Of a DNA stretch of 14,298 nucleotides, positions 1-6,978 are shown one piece after another; the first letter of the stretch is position 1; every line of letters begins with the position of its first letter. The stretch spans positions 1 through 14,298 of the forward strand of contig JAGCGE010000148.1 in NCBI GenBank assembly GCA_017649745.1, given 5' to 3'. The position numbers and the translations under genes are program-made. The notes under the pieces were generated by a model. The model was not told the origin of the DNA, did no database searches, and saw only the letters and a program-made list of their open reading frames with translations. The DNA comes from Clostridiales bacterium (GTDB lineage: Bacteria; Bacillota_A; Clostridia; Saccharofermentanales; Saccharofermentanaceae).

Positions 1-450
1 AAGGTAGTTAATACATCTGCATATGGTTCTGACAGAATCGTATTCGATACCAGCTATGTTGTAGACGGAGAGACGCTGTATGCCGACATCAGACTTGAGG
101 TAGATCCTTATCCTGACGGTTCTGACTATATCTTTATGATCGGCAATGAGAATCCTCTTGCCAAGGATTACAAGGTAGTCGAGCTTACTGTGTCGCCTGA
201 CTGCGAGATCAGCGAGATCGGTTTCGCGAGCGTGATGATCGGAGGAGAATTCGCTGATGATATGAAAGAGTTCATCGATGAGCAGGGCTATACTACGGTC
301 CTCTCGAAAACGATCACATACTACTACGCCATGGAGCTTGACGATTTCAAGCGTGAGACGTCTAATGGCTGGTTTCCGGTATATGGTCTTCTCTATCCGG
401 TATGTATCGAAAACGGTCAAGTAACGAAGATGTGGATAACAGCAAGATAA
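1..450 (+). CDS. Hypothetical protein, 3' part only (start lies outside the window)
   Basis: The frame is open from the first base to the TAA at 448-450, giving 149 residues, so the Met at 136 is internal and not a start. I do not recognise the family. The visible part is soluble-looking and acidic, with alternating hydrophobic and polar stretches suggesting beta structure (VELTVSPDCEISEIGFASVMI near residues 59-79) and an aromatic cluster ITYYYAMELDDF. No membrane segment or catalytic motif is visible. Codon choice (GAT, GAG, CTT, ATC, AAG) matches the neighbouring lipoprotein genes. An intrinsic terminator 12 bases after the stop closes the transcript. An extracellular or lipoprotein domain like those that follow is possible, but the N-terminus that would show this is missing. 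The reading frame is secure; the function is unknown. Confidence 0.8.
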   Translation, partial: KVVNTSAYGSDRIVFDTSYVVDGETLYADIRLEVDPYPDGSDYIFMIGNENPLAKDYKVVELTVSPDCEISEIGFASVMIGGEFADDMKEFIDEQGYTTVLSKTITYYYAMELDDFKRETSNGWFPVYGLLYPVCIENGQVTKMWITAR

Positions 451-461
451 TTTTATATAAT
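433..461 (+). promoter_or_regulatory. Putative sigma-A promoter for the two lipoprotein genes
   Basis: TGGATA (433-438) and a perfect TATAAT (456-461) are separated by 17 bases, overlapping the end of the preceding gene. The expected start near 467-469 falls inside the 5' arm of the terminator hairpin at 463-492, so a transcript from here could not form the full terminator. The -35 matches consensus at 4 of 6 positions. Inferred by eye only. Confidence 0.45.
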
Positions 462-462
462 G

Positions 463-492
463 ATGTCGAAATCTCGGATTTCGACATTTTTT
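463..492 (+). terminator. Intrinsic terminator of the 1-450 gene
   Basis: GTCGAAATC (465-473) pairs perfectly with GATTTCGAC (477-485) around a TCG loop. The stem extends by A-T and T-A pairs at 463-464/486-487, and a T-run follows (487-492). It lies 12 bases past the stop codon, as expected for a rho-independent terminator. Confidence 0.85.
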
Positions 493-508
493 ATGGAGCG
501 AGGATGTT

Positions 509-1531
509 ATGAAATTTAACAAGAAACTAACTGCCGAATTAATGGCAACAATGATGATCTTATCTGCAGGATGCAGTGATAAGAAGCCTTCTAAGACAGA
601 AGACACAGAGGATACTAAGGAGATAACTGAGGAAACTACTGAAGAGACAACTGAAGATACAGAAGCAACAGAGACAACAGAGACGACTGCTGCACCTGAG
701 CCTTCGACAGTTGTAGTTGAGAATGCTTACGAGTTTACAGAGGCTAATTTCCCTGTGCTCGACGGATCCACATCGACTAAGCCGATGGCTAGTGCGATCA
801 AGAGCCTTCTTCTTGGCACCGACAGAGAAGCAGCTGATGCTTCGATGGAGTTCCACAAGACATCTAAGTCTTTTGAATATCTGATGAACGGCTCTGCGGA
901 TCTTCTTATCGTAGCTCAGCCTAGCGCAGAAGTTTTCGAGAAGATGGAAGAAGAAAACTTCGATTATGAGATGGAGCCATTTGCTTTGGAGGCGCTCGTA
1001 TTCGTAGTTAATGAGAGCAACCCTGTTGACTCACTCACTAGAGAGCAGGTCGTTGCTATCTATAAGGGCGAGATCACGAACTGGAAGGAAGTAGGCGGCG
1101 AAGATAAGGAGATCGTAGCCGTTCAGCGTAACCACAGTTCCGGTTCCCAGGTTATGATGGATAATCTCGTCATGCAGGGTGAGGAGATGATGGAAGCTGA
1201 CACTGAGCTCATGCCGGGTGATATGGGCGGACTTATCGAGGTCGTAAAGGGATTCGATAATTCTGCTGAGGCGATCGGATATACACCATACTATTATGCT
1301 ACGAGCATGGGCATGGCAGCAGGTCTTAAGATCTTGAAGATCGATGATGTCGAGCCTAATAATGATACGATCAAGAGCGGCGATTATCCGTATATCACAG
1401 CTTATTATGTAGTTATCGATGCCAATGCTAAGGATGATTCTCCTGAGAGAAGGCTTTTCGATTGGATACTTGGTCCTGACGGCCAGAAGCTTACAGAGAT
1501 GGAAGGCTACGTTCCTGCAAAAGGAGAATGA
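509..1531 (+). CDS. PstS-like substrate-binding lipoprotein
   Basis: 340 residues. A basic start (MKFNKK) and hydrophobic segment end in LSAGC, with Cys22 the likely lipidated residue, so the protein should be anchored outside the membrane. Residues 30-66 are a Thr/Glu-rich linker. The rest reads as a type 2 periplasmic-binding fold of the phosphate-binding (PstS-like) family: DGSTST at 85-90 where the first anion loop lies, a hydrophobic strand ALEALVFVVNESNPV, the family-typical IYKGEITNWKEVGG near 185-198, and an SSGSQ anion loop near 211-215. GAGGA at 500-504 is the ribosome site. No pstC/pstA/pstB follows; the next gene is another lipoprotein with overlapping stop and start. It may therefore sense or scavenge an anion rather than feed a local transporter. 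The ligand is inferred and could be something other than phosphate. Confidence 0.85.
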   Translation: MKFNKKLTAELMATMMILSAGCSDKKPSKTEDTEDTKEITEETTEETTEDTEATETTETTAAPEPSTVVVENAYEFTEANFPVLDGSTSTKPMASAIKSLLLGTDREAADASMEFHKTSKSFEYLMNGSADLLIVAQPSAEVFEKMEEENFDYEMEPFALEALVFVVNESNPVDSLTREQVVAIYKGEITNWKEVGGEDKEIVAVQRNHSSGSQVMMDNLVMQGEEMMEADTELMPGDMGGLIEVVKGFDNSAEAIGYTPYYYATSMGMAAGLKILKIDDVEPNNDTIKSGDYPYITAYYVVIDANAKDDSPERRLFDWILGPDGQKLTEMEGYVPAKGE

Positions 1532-1536
1532 TCCCT

Positions 1537-3180
1537 ATGAAAAGAAATCTGTTTAAAATCACAACGACGGTCCTCATCGCGAGTATCGCCATGTCTTCCT
1601 GCACCTCGAAAAAGACGGACATTAAGGTTCGCCACAAAGAAGATGCGGAGATAACCGAAGAGACGGCAACAACAGAACCGACAGCGACTGAGACAACAGC
1701 TACACCGGAGCCGACAGTTCAGGTTACGACGACGAACGCATATTCAGATGCTGATGCTCCTATCGTTGTTAACTGGGATAACTATCAGAAAGCGGCTGAT
1801 CCGAAGGATTCGTATTTGTATACACGTATGTCGGATGACTATATCTCTGAATTTACACCGTCTGGTGATTACGGCAGGATCTTTCCTTATTTAGCTACAT
1901 CGACACCTGTACATTCAACTTATGGTGAGGAGGATTACATTGATGAATATGTAGATAACTACGAGAGGTCGTACGGTCTTTGTGATGAGAACGGCACGAT
2001 AATCTGTGATCCGATATTCTCATCAGCGAGCAAGTCCTACCTGATGGATTTCTATATACTGGGCAAGGGTCAGCGTCCAAATAAGAAAATTGGACTCGCT
2101 AACACCGAAGGAAGCAAGTTTACGGGCTTGATCTACGAATATGTCGACTGTGACTCTATCGACAGATTGATATTCGCTAGAGGTGACGGTGAGCTGACTG
2201 TTCTTGATGAGGATCTGAACGTTATCTTGAAAAAGCCATACAAGCTTAACTTTAATACCTTAGATTATGTCGATGACGAGTATGATCTCGGATTCAGCCA
2301 AATGATCGACGATACCCACTATGTGATCGGATTAGGTCAGGGAGAAACTACGGTTCTTGATATTACGACGGGTAATTTCACAGATACCTTCCAGAGTGTG
2401 GGATCGGATTTCCTTGTCAGGTGGGATAACGGAAATGTTTACATGGCTGATTCTGACGGAAATCCTAAGAGCGATATTTATGATGATTTTGTCTGGGGAA
2501 GCGGCATTCCGATCTTCGGCAACGACGGGTATTATTATGGCCTTGACCTTGAAGGAAATGTCATCAAGGAATTAGGTAAGTGCAACGCTCCGCAGCGCAG
2601 ATCAGCGGGTGACTATACATTTTTCTCTCCTGACGGAAAAAAGTTCACGCTTTACGATAAGGACTTTAATGAGTACGGAGAATACACTGATGAGCAGATC
2701 CTCAATGCTTATACCTGGAACGAGAATTGGGAAAACCTCAATAAGCCTTATGTGCTCGTTGACGGGAAGGTAATCGACCCTCTGACAGACGAAGTTCTCA
2801 TGGAGGGCGTAACAGGCAGTGGTTATTGTTATTTCTATCTTGGCAAAGATATGTGCGCGGTGAAGATAGATACGAAATATACTCTGTCGAACGGCAAGAC
2901 TTTTACCATATCGCAAGAATATAATTCTACGCTGCTTTTCGATGAGGAGCAGGACAAATACTACATTACCGACTGCAGAAACGATGCGCTGATCCTTTAC
3001 AGCGTTGAAGATGACAGGACTTACATCATTGAAGATATACATGATTACTATTCGTCATTTATCGCTGACAACAAGTTGTATTACCGCGCTGGTGACGATT
3101 CAACGATCTATGATATTTCTGACTTGAACAATATTCAGCCGATCTTCCATTATGTTGCTACAGATCCGATGGGAGACTGA
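1537..3180 (+). CDS. Lipoprotein with WG-repeat/propeller-like ectodomain
   Basis: 547 residues from the ATG at 1537. An in-frame ATG at 1528 overlaps the upstream stop (ATGA), but AAGGAG at 1521-1526 is about one base from it and 10 bases from 1537, and starting at 1537 gives a classic signal peptide, MKRNLFKITTTVLIASIAMSS followed by Cys22. A Thr/Glu/Pro-rich linker follows, then a beta-rich domain with repeated turns of the WG-repeat style: YGLCDENGTIICDPIF, GLANTEG, LDEDLNVILKKPY, YYGLDLEGNVIKELG and LYDKDFNEYGEY. The domain probably forms a repetitive beta sheet or propeller on the cell surface. Translation is coupled to the PstS-like gene, and the two share a linker style ending in PEP...NAY, so they probably act together. 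No enzyme motif is seen. The molecular function is unknown. Confidence 0.8.
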   Translation: MKRNLFKITTTVLIASIAMSSCTSKKTDIKVRHKEDAEITEETATTEPTATETTATPEPTVQVTTTNAYSDADAPIVVNWDNYQKAADPKDSYLYTRMSDDYISEFTPSGDYGRIFPYLATSTPVHSTYGEEDYIDEYVDNYERSYGLCDENGTIICDPIFSSASKSYLMDFYILGKGQRPNKKIGLANTEGSKFTGLIYEYVDCDSIDRLIFARGDGELTVLDEDLNVILKKPYKLNFNTLDYVDDEYDLGFSQMIDDTHYVIGLGQGETTVLDITTGNFTDTFQSVGSDFLVRWDNGNVYMADSDGNPKSDIYDDFVWGSGIPIFGNDGYYYGLDLEGNVIKELGKCNAPQRRSAGDYTFFSPDGKKFTLYDKDFNEYGEYTDEQILNAYTWNENWENLNKPYVLVDGKVIDPLTDEVLMEGVTGSGYCYFYLGKDMCAVKIDTKYTLSNGKTFTISQEYNSTLLFDEEQDKYYITDCRNDALILYSVEDDRTYIIEDIHDYYSSFIADNKLYYRAGDDSTIYDISDLNNIQPIFHYVATDPMGD

Positions 3181-3193
3181 TCAAAAACACATC

Positions 3194-3229
3194 AACCCGA
3201 TGCTTCATCCATGAGGCATCGGGTTTTTT
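3194..3229 (+). terminator. Strong intrinsic terminator after the lipoprotein pair
   Basis: AACCCGATGC (3194-3203) pairs perfectly with GCATCGGGTT (3216-3225). Inner TCAT/ATGA pairing shortens the loop, and six T's follow (3224-3229). It begins 13 bases after the stop at 3178-3180. Confidence 0.95.
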
Positions 3230-3322
3230 CATGCCTGCATTTTTGGTTGCATTTTTCTCCGTAATTGTTTCTGTGAGTGAGTGCAACCCCAGGGAGTAAA
3301 ACCTCAAATCCCTTTCTGTCAC

Positions 3323-3660
3323 ATGCAGCCTGAGGATGCAAAAATCTTGAAAAAACGTCGGTATCTAAGACATCGGTCTTCTTGCCGGCCTCTTTTGAGT
3401 TCTTTTTTGAAGATATTTGCAACCCTTGGAATCAAACAAGAAAAGGCTTTCTTGACTTAGCCTACACTTGGTTGCAAAACCTAAAAGTCTCTATTGGCCT
3501 ATGCTGCCCAAGGATGCAAAAAACTTGAAAAAATGACGGGATCTAAGGCAACAGACTTCTTGGAGATCGCTTTTGAGCTCTTTTCTGAAAATATGTGCAA
3601 CCCTTGGAATCAAACAAGGAAAGGCTTTTTTGACTTAGCCTACACTTGGTTGCAAAAAAC
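3323..3660. repeat. Tandem direct repeat, 178-bp period, with nested inverted repeats
   Basis: Unit A starts at 3323 (ATGCAGCC) and unit B at 3501 (ATGCTGCC). Matching landmarks keep an exact offset of 178: GGATGCAAAAA, TTTTGAG, GCAACCCTTGGAATCAAAC and CTTGGTTGCAAAA. The best-conserved block, 3416-3478 against 3594-3656, is identical at 60 of 63 positions. That block is bounded by an inverted pair, TTTGCAACC (3416-3424) and GGTTGCAAA (3470-3478). It encloses a second hairpin, CAAGAAA-AGGC-TTTCTTG (3437-3454). Decayed relatives occur outside the two units: TGCAACCCC at 3282-3290, GGTTGCATTTTT near 3245 and TTTGCAACC at 3717-3725. The stretch is richer in A and T than the flanking genes and lies between a terminator and the next promoter. 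It could be a non-coding RNA element, an interspersed mobile repeat remnant or a protein-binding array. Confidence 0.85.
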
Positions 3661-3793
3661 AAGAGAACACTTATGGAAGACATTATTAAGGGTTCAAAAA
3701 TGAGAAGGGAAGAAAATTTGCAACCTTTTGAAGACGGGATCTTGAAATCCTGTCAGGAGGGGAGACTAAATTGTCAGAGACCTTTTAGGGAAA
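3661..3793. other. Intergenic stretch without a recognisable gene
   Basis: AT-rich sequence following the second repeat unit. The only motif seen is one more TTTGCAACC copy at 3717-3725, which belongs to the repeat vocabulary upstream. Together with 3231-3322 (tandem TGCATTTTT at about 3237-3254), it makes up the rest of the long gene-free interval. No convincing open frame, RNA gene or terminator is visible. Confidence 0.5.
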
Positions 3794-3844
3794 TTGCCAT
3801 TAGTTGCTTTTTGTTATAATATCAGTACGTTCGCATATTATAAT
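3794..3844 (+). promoter_or_regulatory. Putative promoter(s) of the large membrane protein gene
   Basis: TTGCCA (3794-3799) lies 15 bases before TATAAT (3815-3820), which carries the extended -10 TG at 3812-3813. The short spacing is tolerable with an extended -10. A second perfect TATAAT (3839-3844) may give another start. GGGAG at 3852-3856 then lies 11 bases before the ATG at 3868. Confidence 0.55.
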
Positions 3845-3867
3845 TAAAAGCGGGAGAATTGGACTGA

Positions 3868-6800
3868 ATGCTGACTGATAAGGAAAACAGGAAGAAGTTA
3901 TTGTATTTCTTCGGCTTTTTTATAGTCTTTTATGCAGCATTCATGATCTTCAGCACAGTCGTCAAGCACATGGGTTATACATATCCTATCGGCGACTTCA
4001 GATTCTTTCCTCATGACAGGTTTAAGGATTATTTTACGATCAATCAGGCTGTTCAGGACCTGAATCCTTATCTGTCCGAATTAAGCAACTATCCGCCGAT
4101 AATACTCGTTTTCGCATATTTCTTCTCCAAGAGCGGTGATCTGTCGGGATATGATATCAACTCGCTCCAGAACGCGATCTACGATCCGAAGATGAAGGCA
4201 GCATTCGTGCTGTTCTTCGTTTTATGCGCGACGCTCTTTATCGGCGTTTGTCTCTTTCATGCATTCATGCTCAACAAGGAAGAGAAGGGCATGTCACTTA
4301 AGGACAGGCTCAAGCGGTTCGCACTGGCGGGCGGCATCTCGTTCGCGCTCCTTTTGTCAGCGCCGTCGATCTTCCTTATCGACAGAGGTAATTATCTCGC
4401 GATCACAGTCGTATTATTCATGCTGTGGGCGGTATTCGAGGACAGGAAGTCAGAGAGCGTCTGGGGCGCGATCTTCGCGGCTTTGTGCGCTGCGACAAAG
4501 ATCTATCCGATCTACATCCTTCTCCTCTATGTTTTCGAAAAGAAGTTCAAGAAGCTCATCTGGGCGATCATTACCGGCGCCGTTGTCACGATAGTTCCGA
4601 TATTCTTCTTTAAGGGCGGTTATATCGAGAATGTTCAGGCTTTCATCAAGGGCGTTCTGGGATTCGGCGGCGGCGGAATATACTCCGTTTACTTCACAGT
4701 AGGTATCACGGGTGTAGCAGGATACATCTTCAGGGCTTTCGGAATGATACCGAGTGTCAGGTTCATCAAGCTCGCGTGGGTTGTAATGGGCGGCTTCATG
4801 ACGCTTGTTGGTCTGCCGTTCCTCTGTAAGGAGAAGAAGACCTGGAAGAAGCTCCTCGTCATCACGGCTATGATGGTGTACCTCACACCGAACTCATACC
4901 TTTACAACACGACTTATATGTTCGGTCCGATCTTTGTCATGCTCATGAGCAGGGACAAGTCGGAGAAGAAGGACATCCCGTACTATATCATCAGCGCACT
5001 CCTTCTTGTTCCGAAGGCTTACATGTATATCGACGACCTTCCGGGAGTTATCCCGCTCGAATTTAACACTGTTAATATTGCCGTTGTATTCGACTCTTTG
5101 CTCTACTTCGCGCTCATCATGTGGTATTTCGCTGAGAAGATCGCGATCCTCATCAAAGAGGACAGAAAGGCAGTCGGAACCGGCAGTCTCACGTCACTTA
5201 CCCTCTCGAAAAAGCGTTCGACGATCCTTAATGCTGCAGTATGCTTTGGCCTTTTCGTAGCTTTCGTATCTGTATGCCTTATCGTAAAGGACACTGTTCT
5301 CGCATGTCACGACTCGATCGCCGATTTCGTACAGGCGAAGATGGAGGGCCCGGCAAGCGGTTTCAAGAGTGCCTGGGAATTCGGACTTGCAAGAGGCCGA
5401 GTAGGAGTCGTTTTCCCGTGCGTTGTTTACTTAAGATATCTCATCAATGCCAAGGGCAACTTCCTCGCGATCTGGCTCATGCAGTATGTGCCTGTGTTCG
5501 CGAACATAGCGCTCCTGTCGTACATCATCGGTAAACGCCTGTCGAAGATCCACGGATTCTTCTTCGCACTGTTCTTCCTCGCGTTCCTTCAGATCGACAT
5601 CTGGCACAATCTCATCACGAGCTATCCGCTCGACTTCATGTATGGACTTTTCATCATGATCGTCGGCCTCATGCTCTACGATTCATTCCTTAACGGCAAG
5701 CAGAACAAGCTCAAGTGGCTGAAACTCGCCGGAAGCGTATTCCTCTACTACGAGTCGCTCCAGGTATATGAGTCGTTCATCATGTCATCACTTATCTATG
5801 CAATCCTGGCGTTCGTATATGTGAAGAAGAACAAGAAGGGCATAAAGGACTTCATCATCAAGCTCCTGCCGCACTTCATCACAGCCGTCATCTACCTCGG
5901 CATTATGCTCTACTTAAGATCGCATCCTGTCGTAGATACGCCTGTTTCCCACATCGAGAAAACATCATTCAAGAGTTTTATCCTCCCTTATGGAGTCTTC
6001 ACGATGGGCATGTTCCCGCTCACAGGAATAAGGATCATCGATTCCATCAAGAATCTTTTCGTGCATTTCTCTCGAAAAGGCGTCCTCATCGCATTCTTCT
6101 GTTCTATCGGACTTGGTTCGGCAGCCAGCCTTCTCATGGCAAGGTTCAGGAACATGAACTTAAACGAGCGTAAGGAAGAATATCGTAAGAACATTATCTT
6201 CATGGCAATGGGTCTTGCTTTCGCACTTACATTCGCGATCCCTCACGCCATGATCCCTAGCTATCAGGAGTGGGTAAATGTCGGCCACGTCGGAGGCTAT
6301 GTTCCAACAACTATCTGTTACTATGCATGGTGCGTGGCTTTGATCCCGATGGCATCGATCTTTATCTATATTGCATCCTTCAGGTCAAAGAGGTTCAGGA
6401 TCTTGTTCCTTGCTGGATTCACGCTCATCTGCTATATTGCAGCGTTCATAACATTTGGTATCAACATCTCATACAGGAACAAGAATCACGTAACGGGAAC
6501 TGAGACTTCTCTCAAGGCACAGAACTTCTACGCTCTCATCCACGATGATTACATGCTTGAGAGAAAACCTAGATACATCTATTCACCTGACCTTATCGGT
6601 ATCCACTTCGATCTTGAAGCAGACGAGGAGTTCGCCGAGAGTGTTATGGGTTATGATATGGAATTCATCAATGATCAGCAAGCAGCGATCGACGCTACTA
6701 AAGAGACAGGCGACATCGTAACTTATAAGTACGACTTTGACGCAGAAGTCGGAATGATCGTCTATAATCCTAATTTCACAGGATCTTCCAAGATGTGGAT

Positions 6801-6978
6801 CACTTATGAGCCTGTCTATTTCTTCACGACATATGACGGAACATTCGATGTTTTCTATAAGACATTTAGGGGTGAGACTAAGTCACAGAGAGTTGAAGTC
6901 AAGGACGGTCAGATGGTCGACTTCAATGAGCAGGAGCCGATCTTCGTTAATTCGATCGATCTTGTAAGGGTCAGCTGA
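3868..6978 (+). CDS. Polytopic membrane protein, apparent fusion of two GT-C glycosyltransferase-type modules
   Basis: 1036 residues, roughly twice the usual length of a single such enzyme. Residues 1-430 resemble the GT87/DUF2029 mannosyltransferase-like group. They show a first membrane helix at about 11-32, an acidic first outer loop (IGDF, D43), the LIDRGNYLA segment at 170-178 and AATKIYPIYILL at 208-219, then further helices to about 425. Residues 430-452 form a charged linker. A second module starts with a helix at 453-473 and a short outer loop with HD at 481-482, followed by about ten more hydrophobic segments, in the manner of GtrC/GtrII-like lipid-linked sugar transferases. A hydrophilic C-terminal tail begins near 880. 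GT-C enzymes transfer sugars from polyprenyl-phosphate donors on the outer membrane face, so a role in cell-wall or surface-glycan decoration is inferred. Donor and acceptor are unknown. The frame is continuous with no sign of a frameshift. Confidence 0.75.
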   Translation: MLTDKENRKKLLYFFGFFIVFYAAFMIFSTVVKHMGYTYPIGDFRFFPHDRFKDYFTINQAVQDLNPYLSELSNYPPIILVFAYFFSKSGDLSGYDINSLQNAIYDPKMKAAFVLFFVLCATLFIGVCLFHAFMLNKEEKGMSLKDRLKRFALAGGISFALLLSAPSIFLIDRGNYLAITVVLFMLWAVFEDRKSESVWGAIFAALCAATKIYPIYILLLYVFEKKFKKLIWAIITGAVVTIVPIFFFKGGYIENVQAFIKGVLGFGGGGIYSVYFTVGITGVAGYIFRAFGMIPSVRFIKLAWVVMGGFMTLVGLPFLCKEKKTWKKLLVITAMMVYLTPNSYLYNTTYMFGPIFVMLMSRDKSEKKDIPYYIISALLLVPKAYMYIDDLPGVIPLEFNTVNIAVVFDSLLYFALIMWYFAEKIAILIKEDRKAVGTGSLTSLTLSKKRSTILNAAVCFGLFVAFVSVCLIVKDTVLACHDSIADFVQAKMEGPASGFKSAWEFGLARGRVGVVFPCVVYLRYLINAKGNFLAIWLMQYVPVFANIALLSYIIGKRLSKIHGFFFALFFLAFLQIDIWHNLITSYPLDFMYGLFIMIVGLMLYDSFLNGKQNKLKWLKLAGSVFLYYESLQVYESFIMSSLIYAILAFVYVKKNKKGIKDFIIKLLPHFITAVIYLGIMLYLRSHPVVDTPVSHIEKTSFKSFILPYGVFTMGMFPLTGIRIIDSIKNLFVHFSRKGVLIAFFCSIGLGSAASLLMARFRNMNLNERKEEYRKNIIFMAMGLAFALTFAIPHAMIPSYQEWVNVGHVGGYVPTTICYYAWCVALIPMASIFIYIASFRSKRFRILFLAGFTLICYIAAFITFGINISYRNKNHVTGTETSLKAQNFYALIHDDYMLERKPRYIYSPDLIGIHFDLEADEEFAESVMGYDMEFINDQQAAIDATKETGDIVTYKYDFDAEVGMIVYNPNFTGSSKMWITYEPVYFFTTYDGTFDVFYKTFRGETKSQRVEVKDGQMVDFNEQEPIFVNSIDLVRVS

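Noticed and set aside
3192..3422. 76-codon minus-strand frame over the terminator and unit A
   Set aside because: It reads back through the strong terminator. The corresponding frame in unit B is interrupted by stops and shows only partial similarity. No ribosome site was seen.
3494..3703. 69-codon plus-strand frame in repeat unit B
   Set aside because: It lies across the tandem repeat, has no ribosome site, and the matching frame in unit A lacks a start. Differences between units mostly change residues. Treated as repeat DNA, with the shared frame noted as a weak finding.
3230..3800. CRISPR array
   Set aside because: The period is 178 bp with diverged units and no short identical repeats separated by unique spacers; no cas genes are nearby.
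4259..4594. 111-codon plus-strand frame inside the large membrane protein, rich in Arg and Ser
   Set aside because: Composition typical of an out-of-frame reading of a hydrophobic gene; no start signals.
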